NCBI RefSeq assembly: GCF_014199685.1
Contig: NZ_JACHNZ010000008.1
Coordinates: 36,183 to 100,182, forward strand
DNA length: 64,000 nucleotides
Direction of reading: 5' to 3'
From: Sphingosinicella soli
GTDB taxonomy: Bacteria > Pseudomonadota > Alphaproteobacteria > Sphingomonadales > Sphingomonadaceae
A model generated the notes under the pieces. The model worked only from the letters and a program-made list of their open reading frames with translations. It had not been told where the DNA came from and ran no database searches. Below are positions 9,537 to 19,590 of this stretch, one piece after another. Each line of letters begins with the position of its first letter. The first letter of the stretch is position 1. Position numbers and translations under genes: made by a program.

Positions 9537-10859
9537 ATGAGGTTTTCGACGCTGCGCTGGCTTGGTGCCGGTGTTGCAGTTCTTGCTGCAGGGTCATCGC
9601 TGGCCCAGAATTCGCCGCTCGCCGGCCTCTCCGATCCGGATATCGAGATTCTCGGCCAGCCCGTGGATCCGACTGTCCGCAAGGCGACCGCTATCGTCAA
9701 CGGCGATGTCATCACCGACACCGACATCGACCAGCGGCTCAATCTGGTGCTTGCCGCCAATCAGGGCGAGGTCTCCGAAGACGAGCGCACGCGCCTGCGG
9801 CTTCAGGTGGTGCGCAACCTGATCGACGAAAAGCTCCAGATTCAGGAAGCCACCGCGCAGGAAGTCACGATCGTTCAGGAGGAAGTGAACCAGGCGTTCA
9901 CGCGCGTCGCTTCCAACTTCCGCATGAGCAGCGATCAGTTCGACGAATTCCTGAAAGCACGCTCCACGTCACAGAATTCGCTGAAGCAGCAGATTCACGC
10001 CGAACTCGCGTGGAGCCGCCTGCTCCGCCGCCGGGTCGAGCCGTTCGTGAACGTCGGCGACGACGAGGTGCAGGCGCTGATCGACCGTCTGAACGCCGCC
10101 AAGGGCACAGAGGAATACCGCATCGCGGAAATTTTCCTGACGGCGACGACGGAAAACGCCGAGCAGGTGCGCGAGAACGCACAGCGGATCGTCGAGCAGG
10201 TGCGACAGGGCGGTTCGTTCGTCGCCTATGCCCGGCAGTTTTCGGAAGCCTCGACCGCCGCAGTGGGCGGCGATCTCGGCTGGGTGCGCCCTGCGCAGCT
10301 TTCCCCCGAACTGGCCCCCGTCGTCGAAAGCCTGCCGCGCGGTGAAATTTCCAATCCGATCCAGATTTCCGGCGGTTTCGCGGTCATCGCGCTCGTCGAC
10401 AAGCGGCAGGTTCTGGCCGCCGACCCGAAGGACGCGCTTCTGGCGGTGAAGCAGATCACCATACCGATGCCTGCCGACACCACGCAGCAGCAGGCCACCG
10501 CGATCGTGCAGCGGCTGCAGGCCGGCACGCAGAGCATGGGCGGCTGCGGCGGCGCGGAGACGCTTGCCGAGAGCTTCGGCGGCAACGTCGTCGCGAACGA
10601 TCAGGTCAAGCTCGGCGATCTGCCCCCGCAGCTTCAGCAGATCATGGAACCTCTGCAGATCGGCCAGAGCACGCCGCCCTTCGGCACGCGCGAGGACGGC
10701 ATCCGCGTTCTGGTCCTCTGCGGACGCGAAGACCCGCCCGCCGCGGGCGCGCCGTCGTTCGATCAGTTGTACGCCCAGATGGAAGAGAGCAAGGTCGCCA
10801 TGGCAGCCCGGCGCTATCTGCGCGACCTTCGCCGCGACGCTGTTATCGACTACCGGTGA
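9537..10859 (+). CDS. surA: Periplasmic chaperone / peptidyl-prolyl isomerase SurA
   Basis: Assists folding of outer-membrane proteins such as LptD. 440 residues: a signal peptide (about 1-23, ending SSLAQ), a SurA N-terminal chaperone domain containing VNGDVITDTDIDQRL, then a parvulin domain (about 190-290) with GGSFVAYARQFSE and GGDLGWV. The C-terminal part is more divergent and a second parvulin domain is not obvious. ATG at 9537 follows a strong GGGGGAGAG site; a TTG directly before it is less likely. It lies 138 bases after lptD and 10 bases before pdxA. Confidence 0.93.
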   Translation: MRFSTLRWLGAGVAVLAAGSSLAQNSPLAGLSDPDIEILGQPVDPTVRKATAIVNGDVITDTDIDQRLNLVLAANQGEVSEDERTRLRLQVVRNLIDEKLQIQEATAQEVTIVQEEVNQAFTRVASNFRMSSDQFDEFLKARSTSQNSLKQQIHAELAWSRLLRRRVEPFVNVGDDEVQALIDRLNAAKGTEEYRIAEIFLTATTENAEQVRENAQRIVEQVRQGGSFVAYARQFSEASTAAVGGDLGWVRPAQLSPELAPVVESLPRGEISNPIQISGGFAVIALVDKRQVLAADPKDALLAVKQITIPMPADTTQQQATAIVQRLQAGTQSMGGCGGAETLAESFGGNVVANDQVKLGDLPPQLQQIMEPLQIGQSTPPFGTREDGIRVLVLCGREDPPAAGAPSFDQLYAQMEESKVAMAARRYLRDLRRDAVIDYR

Positions 10860-10869
10860 TCCCGGCGCG

Positions 10870-11856
10870 ATGATCCAACCCATCGCCGTCACGCTTGGCG
10901 ACCCCGCTGGTGTCGGCCCGGAAATTATCGGGCGGTGCTGGGAACAGCGCGAAGCCCTTGGTCTTCCGCGCTTTTTCGGGGTCGGCAACCGCGATTCCCT
11001 TGCGGGGGTCTGGAAAGGGCCGGTCTGCCAGATCGAGCATCCCGACGATGTCCATACCTGCGGCGATGCGCTGCCTCTCATCGAAGTGGCCGACAGCGAG
11101 ATCGTGGAACCCGGCAAGCCGACGCTGATCGGCGCGCGGTGCGCGCTCGACGCGCTGGAGATTGCAACAGGGCTTACGCGCAGCGGCGCGGCGGGCGCGC
11201 TGGCGACCGGTCCGGTCTCCAAGGCGCAGCTTCAGGCGATCGGCTTCACGCATCCGGGACAAACCGAATTCATCGGTGAACGCTGCGGCGTGTTCGCGGC
11301 GAACCTTGCGATGATGCTTGTCGGCCCGACGCTGCGCACCGTGCCGGTCACCATCCATGTGGCGCTCGCCGATGTGCCGCAGCGCCTGACGACCGACCTG
11401 ATCGTCAGCCGGGGACGGGCTGCGGCGAAGGGCCTTACGCGGAATTTCGGTATCAAGAACCCGCGCATTGCCGTTGCCGGGCTCAATCCTCACGCGGGCG
11501 AAAGCGGGCTTCTGGGCCGCGAGGAGATCGATGTGATCGCCCCCGCGATCGCGGAACTTCAGGCCGAAGGCATCGACGCGTTCGGACCGTTTTCCGCCGA
11601 CGCGATGTTCCACGAACAGGCCCGCAAGACCTATGACGCCGCGCTCTGCATGTATCACGATCAGGCGCTGGTGCCGCTGAAGACCCTGCACTTCGATGAA
11701 GGCGTGAACCTGACGCTCGGCCTGCCGATCGTCCGCACCGCGCCGGACCACGGCACCGCGTTCAACATCGCCGGAAAAGGCATCGCAAGCCACCACGCGA
11801 TGGCCGCCGCGATCAGGACGGCGTACGAATGCGCCGCCCACCGCGCGATTGACTGA
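10870..11856 (+). CDS. pdxA: 4-hydroxythreonine-4-phosphate dehydrogenase
   Basis: NAD-dependent enzyme of DXP-dependent pyridoxal phosphate synthesis. 328 residues. The family start GDPAGVGPE (10-18), HPGQTEF and AGLNPHAGE are present. Metal ligands His163, His208 and His263 (in [11 protein letters not shown]) match the E. coli PdxA spacing. ATG at 10870 was chosen because homology starts at once ([11 protein letters not shown]). The stop overlaps the TTG start of rsmA by 8 bases. Confidence 0.96.
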   Translation: MIQPIAVTLGDPAGVGPEIIGRCWEQREALGLPRFFGVGNRDSLAGVWKGPVCQIEHPDDVHTCGDALPLIEVADSEIVEPGKPTLIGARCALDALEIATGLTRSGAAGALATGPVSKAQLQAIGFTHPGQTEFIGERCGVFAANLAMMLVGPTLRTVPVTIHVALADVPQRLTTDLIVSRGRAAAKGLTRNFGIKNPRIAVAGLNPHAGESGLLGREEIDVIAPAIAELQAEGIDAFGPFSADAMFHEQARKTYDAALCMYHDQALVPLKTLHFDEGVNLTLGLPIVRTAPDHGTAFNIAGKGIASHHAMAAAIRTAYECAAHRAID

Positions 11857-12700
11857 CACGCTGCCGCCCGGCCTCGCCGCGCTGCCGCCGCTGCGCGAGG
11901 TGATCGCGCGGCACGGCCTTTCGGCGAAGAAGGCGTTCGGCCAGAATTTCCTGTTCGATGCGAACCTGCTCGACAAGATCGCCCGCGTTCCCGGCGTGCT
12001 GGCCGGAGAGCGTGTCTATGAGGTCGGCCCCGGCCCCGGCGGACTGACGCGGGCGCTGCTGCGCACGGGCGCCCGGGTGACGGCAGTCGAGATGGACAGC
12101 CGGTGCCTGCCGGCGCTCGCCGAACTCGCCGAGGCGGCAGAGGGGCGTCTTTCGGTGATCGAAGGCGATGCCATGCGGATCGACGAACCCGCTGTGCTCG
12201 GCGGCCCGGCCCACATCGTTGCGAACCTGCCCTATAACGTCGGGACCGCGCTTCTCATCCGCTGGCTGACGGCCGATCCGTGGACGCCCTGGTGGCGGAG
12301 CCTGAGCCTGATGTTCCAGAAAGAGGTCGCCGAGCGCATCGTCGCGGCGCCGAACACCGACGCATACGGGCGCCTGGCGGTCCTCGCGCAGTGGCGGGCG
12401 CGGCCGCGTATCGCCCTGTCCCTGCCGCCGCGCGCCTTCATTCCCCCGCCAAAGGTGGATTCAGCAGTGGTGCACATCGTGCCAGCCGAAGCGCCCGCAG
12501 ATGTGCCGGTGAGCGCGGTGGAGCGGGTGACGGCGGCGGCGTTCGGTCAACGCCGCAAGATGCTGCGCGCCAGCCTGAAGGCGCTGCCCCGCGGCCTTGA
12601 AGCCCTCGCGGCAAGCGGTATCGACGGCGCCCGGCGCGCGGAAACCTTGTCCATCGATGAATTCGTAACGCTCGCGCGCTGCTGGACCCCGCTTAGTTGA
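11849..12700 (+). CDS. rsmA: 16S rRNA (adenine1518/1519-N6)-dimethyltransferase
   Basis: KsgA-type SAM methyltransferase that dimethylates two adenines in the 3' hairpin of 16S rRNA. 283 residues. Motifs: [11 protein letters not shown] (27-37), the SAM-binding [13 protein letters not shown] (58-70) and the catalytic NLPYNVGT. The TTG start at 11849 gives MTDTLPPG and overlaps pdxA; no better start lies downstream before the first motif. The 3' end overlaps the converging TPR gene by 8 bases. Confidence 0.95.
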   Translation: MTDTLPPGLAALPPLREVIARHGLSAKKAFGQNFLFDANLLDKIARVPGVLAGERVYEVGPGPGGLTRALLRTGARVTAVEMDSRCLPALAELAEAAEGRLSVIEGDAMRIDEPAVLGGPAHIVANLPYNVGTALLIRWLTADPWTPWWRSLSLMFQKEVAERIVAAPNTDAYGRLAVLAQWRARPRIALSLPPRAFIPPPKVDSAVVHIVPAEAPADVPVSAVERVTAAAFGQRRKMLRASLKALPRGLEALAASGIDGARRAETLSIDEFVTLARCWTPLS

Positions 12701-13196
12701 TCTTGGGCGTCGCGGGCTTTTCCGTCGCCGCAGTCACCAGAGCGGGAGGGCCCTTTTCGATCGTGGCGGCAAGCGTCACCGCGTTCTGGCATTCGCTCTG
12801 GCAAAGTTTGCGGATACGCTCCAGATTGTCCTTCGCGAGCGCAACGGCGCCGCGCGCCATATACGCCTCGCCCTGCTCCGAAAGCGCGGTCAGGTCGTTG
12901 GGATCGATCGCCAGCGCCTCGCGGTAGAATTTCACGGCCCGGCCGGGCAAACCCATCTGATCGTAGGAACGCGCGATGCCGATATAGGCGCGCGTGTTCC
13001 GGGGATCGACCGCAAGCGCGGTTTCGAACTGGTCGATGGCAGCCTGCGCCTTGTGGCCGTTGAGGAGCGTTTCACCGCTGCGGGTCAGTTGCATCGAAAG
13101 CGGGGCGATGCTTGGTTCTGCCGTCTTGCAGTAAGCGACGCTCGACGCCGTGGCGATGGCGACAGCAATTCCGGCAAGCATGATCTTGGACTGCAT
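12693..13196 (-). CDS. Exported TPR-repeat protein
   Basis: 167 residues. A signal peptide (about 1-25, [19 protein letters not shown]) is followed by tandem tetratricopeptide-like helices (about 40-130: [20 protein letters not shown] and [20 protein letters not shown]) and a Pro/Thr-rich tail. Probably periplasmic, acting in protein-protein contacts; partner unknown. ATG at 13196 was chosen because it starts the signal peptide and has an AGGGAAG site upstream; a start 15 codons earlier would mask it. There are 38 bases between the rsmB-like stop and this start. Confidence 0.8.
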   Translation of the reverse strand: MQSKIMLAGIAVAIATASSVAYCKTAEPSIAPLSMQLTRSGETLLNGHKAQAAIDQFETALAVDPRNTRAYIGIARSYDQMGLPGRAVKFYREALAIDPNDLTALSEQGEAYMARGAVALAKDNLERIRKLCQSECQNAVTLAATIEKGPPALVTAATEKPATPKIN

Positions 13197-13234
13197 GAAC
13201 ACTTCCCTCAACGTCTCTCCCCTTGAGGCACGCT

Positions 13235-14398
13235 TTAGCACGGCTTTTCATAACCTGCGATGAAGAAACCGTCGGTTTCCTCTCGATCGGGACGCAGAAT
13301 TTGTGCGCCCCCGGCATCCGGTATCAGTTCCGGGTGTCTCTGCGCCGCAGCATCGGCCTGAAGTCTCCCTTCTTCGGGAAGCAGCGAGCACACGGCGTAA
13401 ACAAGCCTGCCGCCGGGCCTGAGCAGGCGCACACCGATATCGATGAGATGTGCCTGCAGTGCCGTGAGCCGGGCAATGCGCTGGGGGGTAAGCCGCCAGC
13501 GTGCCTCGGGATTGCGACGCCACGTTCCCGTACCGCTGCACGGAGCGTCGATGAGCACCACGTCGGCCGTGCCGATCAGGTCGGCGAGCACCTGTTCCTC
13601 CCGCCCTCCATCGAGCAGGCGTGTCTCGATGACAGCCCCCGCCCGCCCGGCGCGCGGACCAAGGCGCGAGAGCCGCTGCCGATCCGTGTCGCAGGCGACG
13701 AGGCGACCGCTGCTGGCCATGTCCGCAGCGAGCGCCAGCGTCTTGCCGCCCGCACCCGCGCAGAGATCGATGACCACCATGCCGGGCCGTGCGCGGCACG
13801 CGGCCGCGATGAGCTGGCTGCCTTCATCCTGCACCTCGACGCGACCATCGTTGTAAACGGGCAGGTCTTCGACGTTGACACTCTCTGCGAGGCGGATGCC
13901 GTCGGGCGCGTGGGGCGTCGGCACGGCGCCCGGTATCTGCGGCAACACAGCCTCTCGCGTCGTCTTCAGCCGGTTGGCCCGAAGATCGAGCGGCGCGCGC
14001 CCGGCAAGCGCCGCGAGCAGACCGCCCGCATCGGCGTATTCGGCCGCGAACTTCGCGGTGAGCCACTTCGGAGCCGACCCCGGCGCCGCTTCAGGCTCGC
14101 CTTCGACCAGGGCCGCCGGTCCGCGCGCATCCGTGCCGAACAGCGCCAGCAGTTCCGGCGCCTGAGCGCGCGCATAACCGATCATGGCGGCGCGGCCGTT
14201 TGCCGGTCGTTCCCCCAAGGCGCGGATCACACCGTAAACGAGATCGCGAACCGCGCGGCGATCCTTGGAGCCCGCGTAGCGCCGTGTCTTGAAATAGCGC
14301 TGGATGAGGGTATCCGCCGCCGCGCCGCCGCCTGCCGCCGCCTCGATGATCTCGTCCAGCAGCGCGACCGCCGCCTCCACACGCGCGGCGGGCGTCAT
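13235..14398 (-). CDS. RsmB/NOP family rRNA (cytosine-C5) methyltransferase
   Basis: 387 residues with an N-terminal NusB-like helical region (about 1-65) and a C-terminal Rossmann methyltransferase. SAM motif DLCAGAGGKTLALA (211-224), motif IV DAPCSGTGTWRRNPE with Cys287, and motif VI YAVCSLLPEEG with Cys337, the usual two-cysteine catalysis of m5C enzymes. It probably modifies 16S rRNA C967 (RsmB), but paralogs exist and the exact site is inferred. It starts 3 bases after the guaB stop, so the two are one transcript. Confidence 0.9.
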   Translation of the reverse strand: MTPAARVEAAVALLDEIIEAAAGGGAAADTLIQRYFKTRRYAGSKDRRAVRDLVYGVIRALGERPANGRAAMIGYARAQAPELLALFGTDARGPAALVEGEPEAAPGSAPKWLTAKFAAEYADAGGLLAALAGRAPLDLRANRLKTTREAVLPQIPGAVPTPHAPDGIRLAESVNVEDLPVYNDGRVEVQDEGSQLIAAACRARPGMVVIDLCAGAGGKTLALAADMASSGRLVACDTDRQRLSRLGPRAGRAGAVIETRLLDGGREEQVLADLIGTADVVLIDAPCSGTGTWRRNPEARWRLTPQRIARLTALQAHLIDIGVRLLRPGGRLVYAVCSLLPEEGRLQADAAAQRHPELIPDAGGAQILRPDREETDGFFIAGYEKPC

Positions 14399-14401
14399 GC
14401 C

Positions 14402-15874
14402 TTAACGTGTCGGATAATTGGGTGCTTCGCGTGTGATCGTCACGTCGTGGACGTGACTTTCGCGAAGGCCCGCGTTGGTGATGCGGACGAAGCGCGCGCG
14501 CTTTTGAAGATCCGAGATCGTGCGGGCGCCGGTGTACCCCATCGCCGCCTTGAGACCGCCCGCGAGCTGGTGGATGATATCCTTTGCCGGCCCCTTGTAG
14601 GGCACCTGCCCCTCGATACCTTCGGGCACCAGCTTCATCTGGTCCTTGATATCCTGCTGGAAATAGCGATCCGCCGAGCCGCGCGCCATCGCGGCGACCG
14701 AGCCCATGCCGCGATACGCCTTGTAGCTTCGGCCCTGATAGAGGAACGTCTCTCCCGGCGCTTCCTGCGTGCCGGCCAGAAGCGAACCGACCATCACGGC
14801 CGATGCGCCTGCCGCGATCGCCTTGGCGATATCGCCCGAGGTGCGGAGGCCGCCATCAGCGATCACCGGGATACCGGATTTCATGGCTTCCTCGGCAGCG
14901 TCCTGAATCGCGGTGAACTGCGGTACGCCGACGCCCGCGACAACGCGCGTGGTGCAGATCGACCCCGGCCCGATGCCGACCTTGATGCCGTCCGCGCCCG
15001 CATCGATCAGCGCGCGCGTGGCTTCCGCCGTCGCGACGTTGCCCGCGATGATCTGGACGGTGTTCGAAAGTTTGCGAATGCGGCTCACCGCTTCGGCAAC
15101 GCGCACCGAATGGCCGTGCGCCGTGTCCACGACGATGAGGTCGCATTCAGCGGCGATCAGCGCCTCGGTACGCTCGAAACCGGCATCGCCGGTGGTCGTT
15201 GCCGCCGCAACGCGGAGGCGACCCGCCGCATCCTTGGTCGCGGTGGGGAAGGTCACGGCCTTCTCGATGTCCTTCACCGTGATAAGGCCGATGCAGCGAT
15301 AGTCGTCGTCGACGACGAGGAGCTTTTCGATCCGGCGCTGGTGAAGGAGCCGCTGGGCTTCCTCGTGCGTCACGCCCGGGCGAACCGTGGCGAGATTCTC
15401 CTTCGTCATCAGTTCGCTGATCGGCTGCTCGGGATGTTCGGCAAAGCGGACGTCGCGGTTGGTGACGATGCCGATCAGCCGGCCGGGCTGACCGCTGACG
15501 CTGCGCTCGACGACCGGAATGCCGCTGATCCGGTGGCGCTTCATCAGGTCGAGCGCTTCGCCGAGCGTCTCGTCCGCGTGCATCGTTACCGGGTTCACCA
15601 CCATGCCCGATTCGAAGCGCTTCACCTGACGCACGGCCTGTGTCTGTTCCTCGATGCTGAGGTTGCGGTGCAGCACCCCGAGACCGCCGACCTGGGCCAT
15701 GACGATCGCCATGTCGGCCTCCGTCACGGTATCCATTGCCGACGAAAGTATCGGAATGTTCAGGGAAATTTCGCGCGTTACACGCGTGGAAAGCTCCGCC
15801 TCGCTCGGCAGCACCTCGGACTCGCCGGGCACCAGCAGGACATCATCGAAAGTGAGTCCGAGCCGGATGTCCAT
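14402..15874 (-). CDS. guaB: Inosine-5'-monophosphate dehydrogenase
   Basis: NAD-dependent oxidation of IMP to XMP, the committed step to guanine nucleotides. 490 residues. A (beta/alpha)8 barrel is interrupted by a CBS pair (about 95-205). The catalytic loop [11 protein letters not shown] holds Cys307. The flap region [10 protein letters not shown] and the C-terminal [16 protein letters not shown] are intact. The ATG has an AAGGAAA site upstream. It is followed directly by the rsmB-like gene. Confidence 0.97.
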   Translation of the reverse strand: MDIRLGLTFDDVLLVPGESEVLPSEAELSTRVTREISLNIPILSSAMDTVTEADMAIVMAQVGGLGVLHRNLSIEEQTQAVRQVKRFESGMVVNPVTMHADETLGEALDLMKRHRISGIPVVERSVSGQPGRLIGIVTNRDVRFAEHPEQPISELMTKENLATVRPGVTHEEAQRLLHQRRIEKLLVVDDDYRCIGLITVKDIEKAVTFPTATKDAAGRLRVAAATTTGDAGFERTEALIAAECDLIVVDTAHGHSVRVAEAVSRIRKLSNTVQIIAGNVATAEATRALIDAGADGIKVGIGPGSICTTRVVAGVGVPQFTAIQDAAEEAMKSGIPVIADGGLRTSGDIAKAIAAGASAVMVGSLLAGTQEAPGETFLYQGRSYKAYRGMGSVAAMARGSADRYFQQDIKDQMKLVPEGIEGQVPYKGPAKDIIHQLAGGLKAAMGYTGARTISDLQKRARFVRITNAGLRESHVHDVTITREAPNYPTR

Positions 15875-15937
15875 GCCGTTTTCCTTGTTACCGATTTTCG
15901 AGGTGGCGGGGCTTATGCCACCGGTTCCCGGGAATTG

Positions 15938-17482
15938 CTACGGCTGCCGCTGATAGGGCGACGATTTCGTCCATGTGGGCCATTCACCGCTGTTCGCAAG
16001 ACCCTGACCCACGGCAAGCAGGAGGTTCACGTCCGCCGCCGCGCCCCGGTAATCGATGGGAAGCGAGGCCTCGTCGGAAGGCTGATGATAGTGCTTTCCC
16101 ATGTACTCGCCAAAGCCGCTGCCTGTGAAAACACCCGTTGCGATCACTGCGGGGACGCCCGCTTCGGCGAAAGCGAAATGGTCTGAGCGCGTGTAAAAAC
16201 TCTGCGCGTCCGGCATCGCAACGATACGGCGCCCCTGCGCGCGGGCGGCACCGGCCAGCAAGCCGTCGAGACTGGTGAGGCCCTGCCCGAGAATGACAAG
16301 CTCTTCGGAAAGACCGTTGGCGGCAATGGTATCAAGCCCGAACGCGGCGACCATCCGGTCGGCATCAATGGGCCCCGAAGCGGCAAAATGTCTGCCGCCG
16401 AGAAGACCGCTTTCCTCGGCGGTGGCGGCGAGGAACAGCACGGAGCGTTCGGGGCGCTTTCCGTTCGCGAAGGCTTCGGCAAGTTCAATGAGACCGCCGA
16501 CGCCGCTCGCGTTGTCGATTGCGCCGTTGCAGATCGTATCTGCTCCGGTTCCGCAGCGGCCGAGGTGATCCCAGTGGGCGATGTAGACGATGTAGTCGGC
16601 GGGATGCTTGCTGCCACGGACCACTCCGGCGAGGTTGTAGGAGATGAAGCGGGTCAGGCGGCTTTCGGCGGTGAGCGTGGCGGAGGCGAGAACTTCGGGC
16701 TTGAAGCCGGGGGCCGCCGCCCGGGTTCCGAGGGCGGCAAGATCGGTGCCGAGCGCGCGCGCGAGCGCGGTTCCGGCCTCGCGACCGGCAACGGCATGGA
16801 GAATGGACGGCGCTGCCGCCTGCCCTTCGATCTGCATTTCGGTGCGCGCCGTCGCGGCAAGCGCGCCGCGCCATACCTCGTCTTCGGAGGGAAGGTCGTA
16901 GAGGAGGATGACCCCGGCCGCCCCGGCGCGCGCCGCGTTCGCCAGCTTCGCCGCGCGCGCGCCCTGCCGGCGGAGCGCCTCGGACGGCTCCGTGGTTCCC
17001 TCCGGCAGCCCGGCGAGGACCATCGCGATCCTGCCGTTGAAATCGACACCTGCGAAATCGTCGCGCCCCTGCTCGGGAAGCGAAACGCCATAGCCCGCAA
17101 AGACGACGTCGCCCTTCGCGATGCGGCTGACCTCGGCGGAAGGGGCGCGGATCGCAATCGTCCGGCCGCTTGCCATGCTGAGCGAACCCGCAGTGATGGT
17201 CCCGCCCGCAGCCTCCGACTTCAGCAGCGGCACAGCCAAGCGATAACCGTCTCCGGAAATCGATTGCAGCCCGATGCGGCGATACGCGGCTTCGATGTAG
17301 GCGAGGGTTTTCTCCTCCCCCGCCGTGCCCGGCGCCCGCCCTTCATACGCATCCGACGCGAGTTCAGCGACGTGCGCGGCGATGCCTTCGGGCGTGACGG
17401 CGCGTTCCCGCTGCGGCGCGGTCGCACACGCGGCAAGCGAAAGGAGGGTGAAAAGCGGCAGGAACGATCGGTGGTTCAGCAT
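15938..17482 (-). CDS. M28-family zinc metallopeptidase, lipoprotein
   Basis: 514 residues. The N-terminus has a lipobox (LLSLAAC, Cys about 19), so it is probably lipid-anchored and periplasmic. A PA-type insert lies in the first half (GAAGVILLYDLP). The peptidase M28 metal motifs follow in order: HWDHLG, NGAIDNASGV, ATAEESGLLG and FYTRSDHFAF with YHQPSDE near the end. This is the pattern of di-zinc exopeptidases releasing amino acids or dipeptides; the substrate is unknown. The gene stands alone, 63 bases from guaB. Confidence 0.9.
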   Translation of the reverse strand: MLNHRSFLPLFTLLSLAACATAPQRERAVTPEGIAAHVAELASDAYEGRAPGTAGEEKTLAYIEAAYRRIGLQSISGDGYRLAVPLLKSEAAGGTITAGSLSMASGRTIAIRAPSAEVSRIAKGDVVFAGYGVSLPEQGRDDFAGVDFNGRIAMVLAGLPEGTTEPSEALRRQGARAAKLANAARAGAAGVILLYDLPSEDEVWRGALAATARTEMQIEGQAAAPSILHAVAGREAGTALARALGTDLAALGTRAAAPGFKPEVLASATLTAESRLTRFISYNLAGVVRGSKHPADYIVYIAHWDHLGRCGTGADTICNGAIDNASGVGGLIELAEAFANGKRPERSVLFLAATAEESGLLGGRHFAASGPIDADRMVAAFGLDTIAANGLSEELVILGQGLTSLDGLLAGAARAQGRRIVAMPDAQSFYTRSDHFAFAEAGVPAVIATGVFTGSGFGEYMGKHYHQPSDEASLPIDYRGAAADVNLLLAVGQGLANSGEWPTWTKSSPYQRQP

Positions 17483-17535
17483 GCGCCGGAACGCTAGTGG
17501 CCAAACCCTTGCCTGCCAAGGACGGAAATTGGGCT

Positions 17536-17958
17536 TCAGGCCCGGTTTTGCAGGCGGCGATCGACGTCGATTTCGCCGAGGATCAGCGTTTCATATTCCA
17601 TGAGTTCGCGGCAGCCCGAGAGCGCCCGGTAGTATTCGCGGTTCATCATCGCCAGGCTGACCTGCGCGCAGACAAGGCGTACGCGGGGGTTTTCCACCAC
17701 CGCCATGAACGCATCCATATGCTCGCTGAACCGCGGATAGTGCGTATCCGCCGCGTCGGCATCGAGATACGACAGCATGCAGACGAAATACAGACGTGTG
17801 GCGGGCGTGCGCGCTTCATCCTCGCGGATGACATCGCTGTCGCGAAGGACGGCGGCCTGATTTTCGACCATCAGCACGGTGTGCCTGTCGCCGTTGATGA
17901 TGACGGCGCCGTTGATGGCAAATTTCTCGCCCGGATCGAGCGCCAGTCTGAAAGCCAC
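17536..17958 (-). CDS. flbT: Flagellar biosynthesis repressor FlbT family protein
   Basis: 140 residues resembling FlbT: MAFRLALDPGEKFAINGAVI at the start, ENQAAVLRDSDVIREDEA, then a helical C-terminal half. In Caulobacter FlbT binds the flagellin mRNA 5' leader and lowers its stability, opposing FlaF. Here no flaF, flagellin or other flagellar gene lies nearby, which is unusual for the family. The start is a GTG at 17958 with a strong AGGGGGAA site 9 bases upstream. It is an isolated gene between an M28 peptidase and a terminator. Confidence 0.8.
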   Translation of the reverse strand: MAFRLALDPGEKFAINGAVIINGDRHTVLMVENQAAVLRDSDVIREDEARTPATRLYFVCMLSYLDADAADTHYPRFSEHMDAFMAVVENPRVRLVCAQVSLAMMNREYYRALSGCRELMEYETLILGEIDVDRRLQNRA

Positions 17959-18045
17959 GGCCAGTTCCCCCTAAAAATCAGCCGCAATATACTTTCACAT
18001 CGGAAATAACTTCTTAACATCGCAGCGTCTGAAATAGCCGCAAAC

Positions 18046-18077
18046 AAAAAGGGCGGCGCCGAAGCACCGCCCTTTCA
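18046..18077 (-). terminator. Rho-independent terminator of the repeat-protein gene
   Basis: On the minus strand, AAAGGGCGG (18075-18067), a 10-base loop and CCGCCCTTT (18056-18048) run into two more T. It begins 18 bases past the stop of the 18094-19377 gene. It insulates that gene from flbT. Confidence 0.85.
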
Positions 18078-18093
18078 AGACATTCGATCCGAC

Positions 18094-19377
18094 TTAGTTG
18101 CCGGTCGTGGTCGAAGCCGTCTGCGCGGCGCCCTTGCTGTTCAGGTGCGCGAGCCAGAACTTGGCGATTTCAGCGCGCTTGCCGCCCTGGATCGCGTTGA
18201 ATGCCCCCTGCGCGCCCGCCTTGTCGCCGCTGCGCGCAAGCGCAATGCCGATGCGGGTGTTCACTTCCGGCGCGTCGACGCCGCCCTTTTGCAGCGCGAG
18301 CTGGTACAGTTCGATCGCCTTGGCGTTCTCGCCGTAGCCGAGGTAGCCGTCTGCCGTCGCCTTTGCGAGGCGACCGGTCTTGTCGGCGCGCGCTTCCTTT
18401 TCGAGGCCCGGCAGCGACGCGCGGTCGCTCTTCACCTTGGGTGTGACGATGCTCACGAGTTCCTTCACGTAGGGCTTGCTCGACGAAAGCGCGCCCTTCG
18501 CCGTTCCGGCGTCGATCACGGTCTTGGCTTCGCCCGCGAGACCGCGCTTGTCGGCGGTTTCGGCATATTCGAAGTAGTCCCGCTCTCCGGTCAGCGAATT
18601 GGTATCGAGCATCAGGCGCATCACATCGAGGTTGCCCTGATCGTCGAGACCCGAGGTTTCGCGGAAGATCACGAGCACATCGCGCCAGTTCGTGGTCGAC
18701 GGATAGGCCTGGACGAGCGCGAGCGACGCCGGCGTCACCTGGTTCGCGAGTTTGCCGTCGTAAGCGAGCGCGAGCGCGCGCTTGTACCAGGATTCTTCAA
18801 CCTGCTGGCCTGTCGACTGTTTTGCCTTGATCGCCTTGTCGATCGTCGCGACGGCTTCCGGCGTGCGTCCGGCGCGATTGTACATCTCGCCCAGTCCGAC
18901 GACGATATCGGCATCGCCGGGATTTTCGGCGGCCATCTGCTCATAGACCTTGATGGCGCCGGGCACGTCGTTCCGCTGAACGGCAAGCGCCGCGAGACTG
19001 CGCTGGAACTTCAGTTTTTCCTCAGGCGTGGTGCTGCCGCTGTCGATCGAGCCCTGAAGACCCTCGCCAAGCAGCGCATTGTCCTGTTTCGCAAGCGCCA
19101 CGTTGATTTTCAGCGCGTTCGCCATGTACTTGTCGTCGGCCGTTTCCGCCAAGGACTCCGCTTCGCGAATCTTCACGAGCGCCGCATCGTTGTCGCCCGC
19201 CTGCTGCGCGGTCTGCGCCTCGCCAAGCGCCTTCTGGGCCTTCTTGGAGAACTTGAACTTGCGCTGCTCGGGCGCGGCTTCCTTCTTGTCCTTGGCGACT
19301 GCGGGCGCAACCATGGCGCCGCTCGCAACGCCGAGCGCCAGCGCGAAACCGAGCACCGTGCGTGAAACCATTTTCAT
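18094..19377 (-). CDS. Exported TPR-like repeat protein
   Basis: 427 residues with a signal peptide (about 1-28, cleaved near PAVAKDKK) and a Lys-rich start of the mature chain. The body is all-helical with TPR-like units (YEQMAAENPGDADIVVGLGEMYNRAG; LYQLALQKGGVDAPEVNTRIG). No enzyme motif. Probably periplasmic scaffold-type; function unknown. The start is ATG at 19377 with GGGGAG upstream; an in-frame start 21 codons earlier would hide the signal sequence. A strong terminator follows. Confidence 0.75.
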   Translation of the reverse strand: MKMVSRTVLGFALALGVASGAMVAPAVAKDKKEAAPEQRKFKFSKKAQKALGEAQTAQQAGDNDAALVKIREAESLAETADDKYMANALKINVALAKQDNALLGEGLQGSIDSGSTTPEEKLKFQRSLAALAVQRNDVPGAIKVYEQMAAENPGDADIVVGLGEMYNRAGRTPEAVATIDKAIKAKQSTGQQVEESWYKRALALAYDGKLANQVTPASLALVQAYPSTTNWRDVLVIFRETSGLDDQGNLDVMRLMLDTNSLTGERDYFEYAETADKRGLAGEAKTVIDAGTAKGALSSSKPYVKELVSIVTPKVKSDRASLPGLEKEARADKTGRLAKATADGYLGYGENAKAIELYQLALQKGGVDAPEVNTRIGIALARSGDKAGAQGAFNAIQGGKRAEIAKFWLAHLNSKGAAQTASTTTGN

Positions 19378-19590
19378 CCGTACAATCTCCCCAGTGCAGT
19401 CTCCGGGTAGCCCGGAAAAGCGGATATGCCGCCGCAGCATGTCGCGTTCGTGACGGCCTGCGTCAACCCTTCATGCGACACATGGATAGCGCAGACATGG
19501 TGAACCGCGCTTGAACCTCGTTCAGGCGTGCCGACTTTCGATTATCTGCTAAGTCATTATCACGACTCGATCCTCGGGGGTGATCCTGCC

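Noticed and set aside
13223..16186. A 987-codon open frame antisense to the rsmB-like gene and guaB
   Set aside because: No domain or ribosome site; spans two verified genes and part of a third. High-GC shadow.
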